Shown one piece after another: positions 42,588 to 51,207 of a stretch of DNA of 60,967 bases. The notes beneath the pieces are model-generated. The model searched no databases and was not told the DNA's origin. It saw only the letters and a list, made by a program, of their open reading frames with translations. The DNA lies in the NCBI RefSeq assembly GCF_003258295.1, contig NZ_QKYN01000054.1:1-60967 (forward strand), read 5' to 3'. Within the stretch, counting starts at the first letter, position 1. Each line of letters opens with the position of its first letter. The DNA is from Streptacidiphilus pinicola (GTDB lineage: Bacteria > Actinomycetota > Actinomycetes > Streptomycetales > Streptomycetaceae). Position numbers and translations under genes: made by a program.

Positions 42588-43538
42588 ATGGATCACAACC
42601 TTGCTCTGGTTCTCGGTGGCGGTGGCGCCGCCGGAAACGCGTGGGCGATCGGCATCGTCGCCGGCCTGGCCGAAGCCGGCCTCGATCTGACCGAGACCGC
42701 CGATCTGGTGATTGGCACCTCCTCCGGTGCCACGGCGGCGGCGCAGGTGCGCAGCGGCATCCCGGCGGCCGAACTGCTGGCCGCGATCGTGTCCGCGCCG
42801 GTCCGTCCGGCCGGTCAGCACGGGCCGGGCGGCCCCGGCGGCCCCGGTGCGCGCGGCGCACAGAACCAGAACCGGCCGCCGTCCCTCCCTGCGGAGACCG
42901 TCTTCGCGCGGATGCGCGCCATCTCCGCCGCCGCCACCTCGGCGGCCGAACTCCAGCGCGCCATGGGCGCGTTCGGGTTGGAGAGCGACGCCGTGCTCGC
43001 CCCCGGGGCGGCGCAGCGGCGGGCGCTGGTCGCCTCCCGACTGCCGCACCCCGAGTGGCCGGAGCGGCCGATGATCGTGGCGGCTCTCAACGCGCACACC
43101 GGCGAGCTGACCGCCTTCGACCGCGACTCCGGCGTCGAGCTGGTGGACGCGGTCACCGCGAGCACCGCGCTGCCCGGCATGGCCCCGACGCACGACATCA
43201 ACGGCACGCACTACATCAACGGCGGCGTGCGCTCCACCGAGAACGCGGACCTCGCCACGGGCTACGCCAACGTCCTGGTGCTCACGCCGCTGACCCGGCG
43301 CAGCCAGACTCCGCCCCCTCCGGGCCAGTTCGAGGGCCTGCGCCGGCTGCCGGGCGCGGACCTGGACAGCCAGGTCGAGACCCTGCGCCGCCAGGGCAGC
43401 CGCGTCGAGGTGATCACCCCGGACGCCGACTCGGTCGCCGCCATGGGCACGGACCAGATGGACCTGGCGACCCGCGCCCCGTCCGCCCGTGCCGGCTACG
43501 CCCAGGGCAGGCGGGAGGCGGCCCGCCTGACGTTCTGA
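42588..43538 (+). CDS. Patatin-like phospholipase, catalytic Asp replaced by Asn
   Basis: A 316-aa patatin-fold protein: oxyanion loop LGGGGAAGNAW near residue 10, nucleophile Ser45 in GTSSG, and the usual DGG of the dyad reads INGGVRSTEN, placing Asn211 where Asp is expected. Whether this abolishes lipase activity is unknown. A Gly/Pro/Gln-rich insert is at about 82-100. It is preceded by the short upstream ORF and followed by a bidirectional terminator. AAAGG is 8 bases before the ATG. Confidence 0.8.
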   Translation: MDHNLALVLGGGGAAGNAWAIGIVAGLAEAGLDLTETADLVIGTSSGATAAAQVRSGIPAAELLAAIVSAPVRPAGQHGPGGPGGPGARGAQNQNRPPSLPAETVFARMRAISAAATSAAELQRAMGAFGLESDAVLAPGAAQRRALVASRLPHPEWPERPMIVAALNAHTGELTAFDRDSGVELVDAVTASTALPGMAPTHDINGTHYINGGVRSTENADLATGYANVLVLTPLTRRSQTPPPPGQFEGLRRLPGADLDSQVETLRRQGSRVEVITPDADSVAAMGTDQMDLATRAPSARAGYAQGRREAARLTF

Positions 43539-43576
43539 CGGGTCACCAGGTGGTCCTCGGCTCCTCCGTCCACGGC

Positions 43577-43608
43577 GGCTGAGCCCCGCCCGGGGGCGGG
43601 GCTCAGCC
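43577..43608. terminator. Bidirectional terminator between patatin and asparagine synthase genes
   Basis: Perfect 15-bp inverted repeat (43577-43591 with 43594-43608, GGCTGAGCCCCGCCC and its complement); the true loop is probably 4 nt. It separates two convergent genes. Confidence 0.85.
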
Positions 43609-43622
43609 GGACCGAGCGGGTG

Positions 43623-45476
43623 TCAGATGTCGAGCGTGACGTCGTACGAGCGCAGCCAGGTGTCGAGGGCGAGGACGACCTCAGCGGAGTTGCGCAGCTC
43701 GGGGCCGGGCGCGTGGCTGACGGTGTCGGCCGTGGCGCCGAGGTCGAGGAGGTCGCGGGCGGGGGCGTCGGTGTCGGCGAGCAGGGCGCGGAGGTCGCCG
43801 CGCAGGGTCTCGGCGTAGGCGGGGTCCTGGGTGGAGGGGTAGGGGCTCTTGACGCGTTCGGCGACCACGTCCGGCAGGACGTCGCGGGCGGCGGCGCGCA
43901 GCAGGGACTTCTCGCGGCCGTCGAAGGTCTTCATCGCCCAGGGGGCGTTGAAGACGTACTCGACGAGGCGGTGGTCGCAGAAGGGGACGCGGACCTCGAG
44001 GCCGGTGGCCATCGAGGCGCGGTCCTTGCGGTCGAGCAGGAACTGGACGAAGCGGGTCAGGTGCAGGTGGCTGATCTCGCGCATCCGGCGCTCGACGCCG
44101 CTCTCCCCGGCCAGGCGCGGGACCTCGGCGATCGCCTCGTGGTAGCGCTCGCGCACGTAGCCGGCCATGTCGATCTTGCCCAGCAGGCCGGGCGCGAGGA
44201 GCGCCTCGCGGCTGAGCCGGGTCTGGTCGGCGGCGAAGCCCCGCTGGATCGCCCAGAGCCAGGGGAAGGTGTCGGCCGCGACGGCCGCCGGGTCGTGGAA
44301 CCAGGCGTAGCCGCCGAAGATCTCGTCGGCGGACTCGCCGGACAGGGCGACCGTCGTCTGCTCGCGGATGGCCTTGCACAGCAGGTAGAGCGAGGTGTCG
44401 CCCTCGCCCATGCCGATGGGCAGGTCGCGCGCGAGCAGCACCGCGTCGCGGTGGGCGCGGTCGGTCAGCGCAGCGGTGTCCAGGACAATGTCGCGGTGGT
44501 CGGCGCCGACGTGCTCGGCGAGCGCGTGGGCGTAGGGGCCGTCGGGGGTGGCGCGCATCGCGTCGGGGCGGAAGTTCTCGGTCTGGCCGACGAAGTCGAC
44601 GGCGAAGGAGCGGACCGGCCCGCGTCCGCTCTCGCGCAGCGACTCGGCGGCCAGCGCGGTGATCACGGAGGAGTCGAGGCCGCCGGAGAGCAGCGTGCAC
44701 AGCGGCACATCGGCGATCAGCTGGCGCTGCACGATGTCGTCGAGCAGCTCGCGGACGTGGTGGACGGTGGTGGCGAGGTCGTCGGTGTGCTCGTGGGCCT
44801 CGAGCGCCCAGTAGCGGCGCTCGGTCAGGCCGCCGCGGCGCACCCGCAGCGTGTGGCCGGGCCGCAGTTCGCGCATGCCGCGGTAGACGGCGTGGCCGGG
44901 GGTCTTCACGAAGGCGAGCAGCTCGGCCAGGCCTTCGGCGTCGACGACGGCGCGGGCGAGCGGGTGGGCGAGGATCGCCTTGGGCTCGGAGCCGAAGAGC
45001 AGGCCGTCGGCGGTCGGGTAGTAGTAGAGCGGCTTGATGCCCATCCGGTCGCGCACCAGCAGCAGCTCCTCGCTGCGCGGGTCCCACAGCGCGAACGCGT
45101 ACATGCCGTTGAGGCGGCGGGTGAAGTCCTCGCCCCACTCGAGGTAGGCGCGCAGCGCCACCTCGGTGTCGCTGGCGGTGGTGAAGGCGTGGCCGCGGGC
45201 GACCAGCTCGGCGCGCAGCTCGCGGTAGTTGTAGATCTCGCCGCTGTAGGTGGTGGCGAGCAGGGTGCGGCCGTCGTGGGTGACGGTCATCGGCTGGGCG
45301 CCGCCCTCGAGGTCGATCACCGCGAGGCGGCGGTGGCCGAGCGCGGCGTGGGTGTCGAGCCAGACGCCGCCGGCGTCGGGGCCGCGGTCGGCCATGGTGG
45401 CGTTCATCGCGGCAAGGACGGTGTGTTCGGTGGTCAGGTCGCGCTCGTAGGAGACCCATCCAGTGATCCCGCACAT
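43623..45476 (-). CDS. asnB: Asparagine synthase (glutamine-hydrolysing)
   Basis: A 617-aa class B asparagine synthetase. Cys2 (MCGITG) is the glutaminase nucleophile; RGPDAGG and YSGEIYNYREL are in the N-terminal Ntn domain; the C-terminal synthetase domain has the PP-loop LLSGGLDSS (about 262-270) and SGESADEIFGGY. It makes Asn from Asp with Gln and ATP. Actinomycete paralogues also serve in cell-wall amidation or natural products; no such genes flank it. GGAGAAAGG is about 12 bases before the ATG. Own promoter 45563-45591. Confidence 0.9.
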   Translation of the reverse strand: MCGITGWVSYERDLTTEHTVLAAMNATMADRGPDAGGVWLDTHAALGHRRLAVIDLEGGAQPMTVTHDGRTLLATTYSGEIYNYRELRAELVARGHAFTTASDTEVALRAYLEWGEDFTRRLNGMYAFALWDPRSEELLLVRDRMGIKPLYYYPTADGLLFGSEPKAILAHPLARAVVDAEGLAELLAFVKTPGHAVYRGMRELRPGHTLRVRRGGLTERRYWALEAHEHTDDLATTVHHVRELLDDIVQRQLIADVPLCTLLSGGLDSSVITALAAESLRESGRGPVRSFAVDFVGQTENFRPDAMRATPDGPYAHALAEHVGADHRDIVLDTAALTDRAHRDAVLLARDLPIGMGEGDTSLYLLCKAIREQTTVALSGESADEIFGGYAWFHDPAAVAADTFPWLWAIQRGFAADQTRLSREALLAPGLLGKIDMAGYVRERYHEAIAEVPRLAGESGVERRMREISHLHLTRFVQFLLDRKDRASMATGLEVRVPFCDHRLVEYVFNAPWAMKTFDGREKSLLRAAARDVLPDVVAERVKSPYPSTQDPAYAETLRGDLRALLADTDAPARDLLDLGATADTVSHAPGPELRNSAEVVLALDTWLRSYDVTLDI

Positions 45477-45562
45477 ACGGCTCGGGTGCCTTTCTCCGAG
45501 AGTCGGCGCGTCGCCCCGGTGGGCGGGGCGTGGCCGGTCCGCTGCGGCCCGCCGACATGATC

Positions 45563-45591
45563 ACGCTAAGCACGTTGGATGTACGACGCAA
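45563..45591 (-). promoter_or_regulatory. Promoter of the asparagine synthase gene
   Basis: Minus strand: -35 TTGCGT (plus 45586-45591), 17-bp spacer, -10 TAGCGT (plus 45563-45568). The predicted start leaves a leader of about 80 bases before the ATG at 45476. Confidence 0.5.
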
Positions 45592-45880
45592 TCATTACTC
45601 CGCCTCAAGGTCATGTTCAGGCCAATCCTGCGCAGCCGGTTTGGCGCGCGCAAACGTGGCAGCACCCGGCCTGGCGGGACGCACACGAAGCATGACGGCC
45701 GTCCCGTCGGTCGCCGATCTGACCCGAACTGGACGTCCGCTCCCGGCCACGGTCTCTCACACCTGCGGATTCACGTTGTGAAGCGTCCGCAGGCCAGGTC
45801 CGCGCCGTCGCTCCACTTCCTGCAGGGGCCCGCTCCGTCGCCGGTTCCTCCAGCAGCACGAAAGTGAAACATGTCACCGT

Positions 45881-45898
45881 CCATACCGATCGGTATGG
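45881..45898. promoter_or_regulatory. Perfect 18-bp palindrome upstream of pntA
   Basis: CCATACCGATCGGTATGG is a perfect palindrome of the type bound by TetR-family repressors. It lies where the -35 of the pntA promoter should be (TAGGTT at 45912-45917 is a candidate -10). No TetR gene is adjacent; the only TetR gene in the window (30498) has a different palindrome. Confidence 0.65.
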
Positions 45899-45931
45899 CC
45901 ACGTCCGACGGGTAGGTTCCTGCAACCAAGA

Positions 45932-45960
45932 GGGAAGGAGTCCGGTGGACCGTCCTTCCC
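45932..45960 (+). promoter_or_regulatory. Stable leader hairpin before pntA
   Basis: GGGAAGGA (45932-45939) pairs with TCCTTCCC (45953-45960), and GTCC (45940-45943) with GGAC (45947-45950), giving a 12-bp stem with a small bulge. It would sequester the AAGGAG that precedes GTG 45945 and may act as attenuator or mRNA-stability element. Confidence 0.45.
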
Positions 45961-46010
45961 CGCATCGCGGATCCCCCGTCACACCCTCCACTGACGAGAG
46001 AACACGAGAC

Positions 46011-47567
46011 ATGTCTGCTCAAGAACCCGCGCACCACCCACCCCAGCGCATCGGCGTCGTCGCCGAGTCCGCGTCCGGGGAGACGCGTGTCGCCGCGACG
46101 CCGGCCACCCTGCGTCAGCTGCTGGGCCTCGGCTACGAGGTCGTCGTCGAGTCCGAGGCCGGAGCCGCCTCCGGCTTCACCGACGAGGCCTACCTCGAGG
46201 CCGGTGCGCGGATCGGCGAGGCCTGGGACGCCGACGTCGTCCTGAAGGTCAACGCCCCCTCCGAGGCGGAGATCGCCCGACTGCGCGAGGGCGCCACCGT
46301 CGTGGGCCTGCTGGCTCCCGCGCAGAAGCCGGAGCTGCTGCGGGCGCTCGCCGCGGCCGGGGTGACCGCCCTGTCGCTCGACGCGGTGCCGCGCATCTCG
46401 CGTGCGCAGTCGATGGACGTGCTCTCCTCCATGGCGAACATCGCCGGGTACCGGGCCGTGATCGAGGCCGCGCACGTCTTCGGACGGTTCTTCACCGGCC
46501 AGGTCACCGCGGCCGGCAAGGTCCCCCCGGCGAAGGTCCTCGTCGCCGGCGCGGGCGTGGCCGGGCTCGCGGCGATCGGCGCCGCCTCCTCCCTCGGCGC
46601 GATCGTGCGCGCCACCGACCCGCGGCCCGAGGTCGCGGACCAGGTGAAGTCGCTCGGCGGCGAGTACCTGCCGGTCAACGTGGTCCAGGAGCAGAGCACC
46701 GACGGCTACGCCAAGGCCACCTCGGCCGACTACGACCGCGCCGCGGCCGAGCTGTACCACCAGCAGGCCGCGGACGTGGACATCGTCGTCACCACCGCGC
46801 TGATCCCCGGCCGTCCGGCGCCACGGCTGCTGACCGCCGAGGACGTCGCGGCCATGAAGCCGGGCAGCGTCGTCGTCGACATGGCCGCCGCGATGGGCGG
46901 CAACGTCGAGGGCACGGTCGCCGGCCGGGCCGTGGTGACCGACAACGGCGTCACCATCATCGGCTACACCGACCTCGCCTCCCGGCTGCCCACCCAGGCC
47001 TCGCAGCTGTTCGGCACCAACCTGGTGAACCTGCTCAAGCTGCTGACGCCGGGCAAGGACGGGCAGCTGACGATCGACTTCGAGGACGTCGTCCAGCGCG
47101 CCGTCACCGTCGTGCAGGCGGGCGACGTCACCTGGCCGCCGCCGCCCGTCTCGGTCACCGCCGCGCCCGCCGCGCAGCCCGCCGCCGCGCCGCCCAAGCC
47201 GGAGCCCAAGCAGCCGAAGCTGACGCCCGCCGGTCGGCTCGGCCTGATCGGCCTCGGCATGCTGGCCATGTTCCTGGTGGTCGCCTTCGCCCCTGCCCAA
47301 CTCGCCGAGAACTTCACGGTGTTCGCGCTGGCGGTGGTGATCGGCTACTACGTCATCGGCAAGGTGCACCACGCGCTGCACACGCCGCTGATGTCGGTGA
47401 CCAACGCGATCTCAGGAATCGTGGTGATCGGCGCCCTGCTGCAGATCGGGCACGAGAGCTGGATCGTCACCACGCTGTCCTGCGTGGCGATCCTGCTGAC
47501 GAGCGTGAACATCTTCGGAGGTTTCGCCGTCACCCGCCGCATGCTGTCCATGTTCTCGAAAGGCTGA
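46011..47567 (+). CDS. pntA: NAD(P) transhydrogenase subunit alpha
   Basis: A 518-aa full-length PntA: NAD-binding dI domain (1-about 385; [13 protein letters not shown] [60 protein letters not shown]) and a C-terminal membrane part with four TM helices (from about 410, [22 protein letters not shown]). With PntB it forms the proton-translocating enzyme that makes NADPH from NADH. Length close to the E. coli protein (510 aa). The ATG at 46011 is used; GTG 45945 would add 22 residues. Cotranscribed with pntB, 6 bp apart. Confidence 0.92.
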   Translation: MSAQEPAHHPPQRIGVVAESASGETRVAATPATLRQLLGLGYEVVVESEAGAASGFTDEAYLEAGARIGEAWDADVVLKVNAPSEAEIARLREGATVVGLLAPAQKPELLRALAAAGVTALSLDAVPRISRAQSMDVLSSMANIAGYRAVIEAAHVFGRFFTGQVTAAGKVPPAKVLVAGAGVAGLAAIGAASSLGAIVRATDPRPEVADQVKSLGGEYLPVNVVQEQSTDGYAKATSADYDRAAAELYHQQAADVDIVVTTALIPGRPAPRLLTAEDVAAMKPGSVVVDMAAAMGGNVEGTVAGRAVVTDNGVTIIGYTDLASRLPTQASQLFGTNLVNLLKLLTPGKDGQLTIDFEDVVQRAVTVVQAGDVTWPPPPVSVTAAPAAQPAAAPPKPEPKQPKLTPAGRLGLIGLGMLAMFLVVAFAPAQLAENFTVFALAVVIGYYVIGKVHHALHTPLMSVTNAISGIVVIGALLQIGHESWIVTTLSCVAILLTSVNIFGGFAVTRRMLSMFSKG

Positions 47568-47573
47568 GCCGAG

Positions 47574-49034
47574 ATGACCTCCATGACGGCCTCCCACGCC
47601 GCCGACCTGGTCGCCGCGCTGCTGTTCATCCTCAGCCTGGCGGGCCTGTCCCAGCACCGCACCTCCCGCTCCGGCGTCGTCTACGGCATCGCCGGGATGG
47701 CGCTCGCCCTGGTCGCCACGATCGTGGTGGCCGCGCAGTCCATCACGGCCGGTGCCGTCGCGCTGATCGTGGTCGCGATGGCGATCGGCGCCGTGATCGG
47801 CCTGTGGCGGGCGCGCCGCGTCGAGATGACGCAGATGCCCGAGCTGATCGCCGTCCTGCACAGCTTCGTCGGCCTCGCCGCCGTGCTGGTGGGCTGGAAC
47901 AGCTACCTCGAGGTGGAGTCGCACGGCTCCGCGCAGACCAGGATCGGCGCGGACCTGCTGGGCATCCACCACGCCGAGGTGTTCATCGGCATCTTCATCG
48001 GCGCGGTCACCTTCACCGGTTCGATCGTGGCGTTCCTGAAGCTGTCGGCGCGGATCAACTCCCGTCCGCTGATGCTGCCGGGCAAGAACGGCCTGAACCT
48101 CGGCGCGCTGGCCGCGTTCGTGGCGCTCACCATCTGGTTCACCGTCACCCCGAACCTGGCGCTGATGATCGTGGTCACCGTGCTGGCGCTGCTGCTGGGC
48201 TGGCACCTGGTCGCCTCGATCGGCGGCGGCGACATGCCCGTCGTCGTGTCGATGCTGAACAGCTACTCGGGCTGGGCGGCGGCCGCGGCCGGCTTCCTGC
48301 TCGACAACAACCTGCTGATCGTCACCGGCGCGCTGGTCGGCTCCTCGGGTGCCTACCTGTCCTACATCATGTGCAAGGCGATGAACCGTTCCTTCATCTC
48401 GGTGATCGCGGGCGGCTTCGGCATCGAGGCGCCGTCCAGCTCCGAGGAGGAGTACGGCGAGCACCGCGAGGTGCGCGCGGCGGAGGCGGCCGAGCTGCTC
48501 GCCACCGCGAGCTCGGTGATCATCACCCCCGGCTACGGTATGGCCGTCGCCCAGGCGCAGCACCCCGTCGCGGAACTGACGCGGCAGCTGCGCGAGCGCG
48601 GCGTCGAGGTGCGCTTCGGCGTCCACCCCGTCGCCGGCCGCCTGCCCGGCCACATGAACGTGCTGCTGGCCGAGGCGAAGGTGCCGTACGACATCGTCCT
48701 GGAGATGGACGAGATCAACGACGACTTCGCACAGACCTCGGTGGTGCTGGTCATCGGCGCCAACGACACGGTGAACCCGGCCGCGTCCGAGGACCCGGGC
48801 AGCCCGATCGCCGGCATGCCGGTGCTGCGGGTCTGGGAGGCCGAGAACGTGATCGTCTTCAAGCGCTCCATGGCCTCCGGCTACGCCGGCGTGCAGAACC
48901 CGCTGTTCTTCCGCGAGAACAGCAGCATGCTCTTCGGCGACGCCAAGGCCAGCGTGGACGCGATCCTGCAGGCGCTCAGCACCGACGGCCGCGCCGCGGC
49001 CGCGCCGGCCGCCCGTCAGGCGGTCGCGGGCTAG
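47574..49034 (+). CDS. pntB: NAD(P) transhydrogenase subunit beta
   Basis: A 486-aa PntB: nine TM helices (to about 290) followed by the NADP-binding dIII domain ([80 protein letters not shown]). Completes the transhydrogenase with PntA. Ends at a strong terminator. Confidence 0.92.
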   Translation: MTSMTASHAADLVAALLFILSLAGLSQHRTSRSGVVYGIAGMALALVATIVVAAQSITAGAVALIVVAMAIGAVIGLWRARRVEMTQMPELIAVLHSFVGLAAVLVGWNSYLEVESHGSAQTRIGADLLGIHHAEVFIGIFIGAVTFTGSIVAFLKLSARINSRPLMLPGKNGLNLGALAAFVALTIWFTVTPNLALMIVVTVLALLLGWHLVASIGGGDMPVVVSMLNSYSGWAAAAAGFLLDNNLLIVTGALVGSSGAYLSYIMCKAMNRSFISVIAGGFGIEAPSSSEEEYGEHREVRAAEAAELLATASSVIITPGYGMAVAQAQHPVAELTRQLRERGVEVRFGVHPVAGRLPGHMNVLLAEAKVPYDIVLEMDEINDDFAQTSVVLVIGANDTVNPAASEDPGSPIAGMPVLRVWEAENVIVFKRSMASGYAGVQNPLFFRENSSMLFGDAKASVDAILQALSTDGRAAAAPAARQAVAG

Positions 49035-49081
49035 ACCGTCCCGGGTCGGGTGGCCACCACCCGCGACCCTGCCCTGCAGCA

Positions 49082-49107
49082 AAGGGCCCGGCGCACGCCG
49101 GGCCCTT
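49082..49107. terminator. Terminator of the pntAB operon
   Basis: AAGGGCCCGGCG (49082-49093) and CGCCGGGCCCTT (49096-49107) are perfect 12-bp arms with 2 bases between them; the real loop is about 4 nt. It lies 48 bp beyond pntB. Confidence 0.8.
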
Positions 49108-49235
49108 CGCCGTGTCACGAGGCGCCCTGCCGTCGGCCGAGGCCGGATTTTGACATCTCTTTACAACCCCGCCCCGAGGTGCGTCGTCTCTCCTGCCGCT
49201 CGACACGTTCGCTCGGACCAGGGAGACGCACGATC

Positions 49236-49970
49236 ATGCTCAGCAGCAGCAAAGCCCTCTCCGTCGGCGCCGCCACCGTGGCGCTCGGCGCGGCGGCCCT
49301 CGCCTTCGCGCCCGTCGCCGGCGCGGCGCCGCAGGCGGCCACCCCGATGTGCACCACCGCCCAGTTGACCGGCTCGCTCGGCGCCGGGGACGTGGGCGCG
49401 GGCCAGATCTACCGCGACGTGGTGCTGACCAACCACAGCTCCGCCACCTGCCACCTCACCGGCTTCCCCGGGGTGTCGGTCCTCGACGCCCACGGCGCCC
49501 AGATCGGCGCGCCCGCCACCCACGAGCCCCGGCCCTACAGCCTCGTCGTGCTGGCGCCCGGGGCTACGGCCACCACCACGATCCACACCACCAACCGGAT
49601 GACGAACGACCCGAAGGAGTGCCGTCCCGAGTCCACCTCGCTGCGGGTCTACCCGCCGGGTAACCGCGCGTCGCTGGTCTTCCCCGCCAAGCTGACGATC
49701 TGCAACAACACCTTCACCGTCACGCCGTTGGTCGGCAGCACCACGGCGCCGTCCGGCTCGCCGACGCCGACGCCGGTGCCGTCGGCCTCGGCCACGCCCT
49801 CCTCGCAGGTGAGCGCGGTCCCGAGCGGCGCTCCGGCGACCGGAGAGGCGCCGACGAACTCGGGCGGCGGCTCGGCCGGCACGCTGGCGGCGGGCGCGGG
49901 CGCACTGCTGGTCCTCGGCGGCACGGGCGTGGCGGTCGCCCGGTCCCGGCGCTCCCGGGCCCGGGGCTGA
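49236..49970 (+). CDS. DUF4232 surface protein with sortase-like C-terminal signal
   Basis: A 244-aa exported protein: signal peptide (1-30, ending VAGAA), a DUF4232 domain (about 38-165) with four cysteines (MCTTAQL, TCHLTGFPG, ECRPEST, ICNNT), a Pro/Ser/Thr linker, and a tail with APATGE (199-204), a Gly-rich stretch, a TM helix (LAAGAGALLVLGGTGVAVA) and RRSRARG. That tail is built like an LPxTG sorting signal with APATG instead. The next gene is a class F sortase, overlapping by one base, so this is its probable substrate. Domain strongly similar to the ectodomain of the 51191 product. Confidence 0.8.
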   Translation: MLSSSKALSVGAATVALGAAALAFAPVAGAAPQAATPMCTTAQLTGSLGAGDVGAGQIYRDVVLTNHSSATCHLTGFPGVSVLDAHGAQIGAPATHEPRPYSLVVLAPGATATTTIHTTNRMTNDPKECRPESTSLRVYPPGNRASLVFPAKLTICNNTFTVTPLVGSTTAPSGSPTPTPVPSASATPSSQVSAVPSGAPATGEAPTNSGGGSAGTLAAGAGALLVLGGTGVAVARSRRSRARG

Positions 49971-50629
49971 TGCCCCGTCGGCCCACGGCCGGGCTCCGCT
50001 CTGCGGGGGCGCGCGCGGCGCGGGCCGGGGTTGGGCTGGCCTTGAGCGGGCTGCTGCTGGCGGGGTGCGCGGCGCACGGCGACGCGGGCCCGGCGGCATC
50101 GGTCCCCGCGGGCAGCGTGCCCATCGCGTCCGCCCCGCCGGCGCAGGCCGGTTCGGCCGCGCCGATGGGGCGGTCCGTGCCGGTGGGCCTGAAGATCCCG
50201 TCGATCGGCGTCGACGCCTCCGTCATGTCCGTCGGGCTGAACTCCGACGGCACCGTCGGCGTCCCGCCGATCGAGGCGAACGCGCCGGCCGGCTGGTACG
50301 ACGGCTCCCCGACGCCGGGCCAGACCGGGCCGTCGGTGATCCTCGGCCACGTCACGGTCGGCCAGTACGGCGACGGGGTGTTCCTGCACCTGGGCCGGCT
50401 GCACCCGGGCGACCGGATCGAGGTGCGTCGGCAGGACGGCTCGACGGCCGTCTTCGCCGTCGACCGTGTGCAGACCGTCGACAAGTCCGCGTTCCCGACC
50501 TCGGCCGTCTACGGGAACGTGGACCGGCCCGCCCTGCGTCTCATCACGTGCGGCGGCCCGCACCTGAGCGGCGGCGGTTACCCGGACAACGTGATCGTCT
50601 ATGCCTCCCTCACCGGGACCGCGCTCTGA
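49970..50629 (+). CDS. Class F sortase
   Basis: A 219-aa membrane-tethered or lipoprotein-like sortase: an N-terminal hydrophobic segment ending LLLAGCAAHG (lipobox-like), a Pro/Ala linker and the catalytic beta-barrel (about 72-219). His127 is in ILGHVTV and Cys194 in RLITCGG. The usual YRDN-type segment reads GGGYPDNVIVYA, with Pro where I expect an Arg. The ATG overlaps the previous stop (TGATG). Likely anchors the upstream APATGE protein. Confidence 0.8.
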   Translation: MPRRPTAGLRSAGARAARAGVGLALSGLLLAGCAAHGDAGPAASVPAGSVPIASAPPAQAGSAAPMGRSVPVGLKIPSIGVDASVMSVGLNSDGTVGVPPIEANAPAGWYDGSPTPGQTGPSVILGHVTVGQYGDGVFLHLGRLHPGDRIEVRRQDGSTAVFAVDRVQTVDKSAFPTSAVYGNVDRPALRLITCGGPHLSGGGYPDNVIVYASLTGTAL

Positions 50630-51207
50630 GCATCGGGGTTCGGAACCGGGAGCGGGCCGCGCAGCCCGAGGTTACGAGGGGGGCGGTCACCGCGAATCGC
50701 AGGGAGCGCAAGGGGCGCCGGTCGGGTGCGGAGGAGGACGCGGAGGAACTGTTCCGCAGCCTCTACCCGCGTCTGGCGGGTTGGTGCCGTCGTCTGGTCG
50801 ACGACGACGGCACCGCCCACGAGATCGCGTCCGAGGCCTTCACCCGGCTGTGGGCGCGCTGGACCAAGGTCGACGAGCCGACCGGCTTCCTCTACGTCAC
50901 CGCGGCCAACCTGGTCCGCGACCACTGGCGCAGAATGGAGCGCGAACGGCGCGCCCTGCGCCGGGCCGGGCAGGAGGAGTCGGTCCGTCAGGCGGCCGAG
51001 GGCGACGAGCCCTCGGTGCGGCTGGTGGTCCAGTCGCTCCCGGAGCGTCTGCGCGACCCGGTGCTGCTGTACTACTTCGCGGACCTCCCGGTCCGCGAGG
51101 TCGCGGCCCGCCTGGGCCGTGCCGAAGGCACCGTCAAGTCCGACCTGCACACCGCCCGCGAACTGCTCCGCGCGACCCTTGGGGGCTTCCATGACCGGAT
51201 CCGCTGA
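50626..51207 (+). CDS. ECF-type RNA polymerase sigma factor, unusual start
   Basis: An ECF sigma factor: sigma-2 (LFRSLYPRLAGWCRRLVDDD, AHEIASEAFTRLWARWT, EPTGFLYVTAANLVRDHWRR) and sigma-4 (LPERLRDPVLLYYFADLPVR, RLGRAEGTVKSDLHTARELL). No ATG, GTG or TTG occurs in frame near the expected N-terminus: the nearest is GTG 50548, 82 bp inside the sortase gene. A CTG at 50626 overlaps the sortase stop (CTGA), and a GTC at 50686 follows GAGGGGGG, so the original start may be mutated. Coordinates use 50626. It probably drives a small cell-envelope regulon; the next gene overlaps by 17 bp. Confidence 0.7.
   Translation: MSIGVRNRERAAQPEVTRGAVTANRRERKGRRSGAEEDAEELFRSLYPRLAGWCRRLVDDDGTAHEIASEAFTRLWARWTKVDEPTGFLYVTAANLVRDHWRRMERERRALRRAGQEESVRQAAEGDEPSVRLVVQSLPERLRDPVLLYYFADLPVREVAARLGRAEGTVKSDLHTARELLRATLGGFHDRIR

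Larger units (their letters stand above)
45477..46010. other. Divergent regulatory region asnB - pntA
   Basis: 534 bp. It holds the asnB promoter (45563-45591), an inverted pair GTTTG/CAAAC (45639-45655), an 18-bp palindrome (45881-45898) and a stable leader hairpin (45932-45960) before pntA. A GTG at 45945 is in frame with pntA but lies inside the hairpin. Confidence 0.6.

Noticed and set aside
45864..46010. Longer N-terminus of PntA beginning before 46011
   Set aside because: The added residues have no counterpart in PntA proteins; the nearest start, GTG 45945, lies in a stable hairpin.
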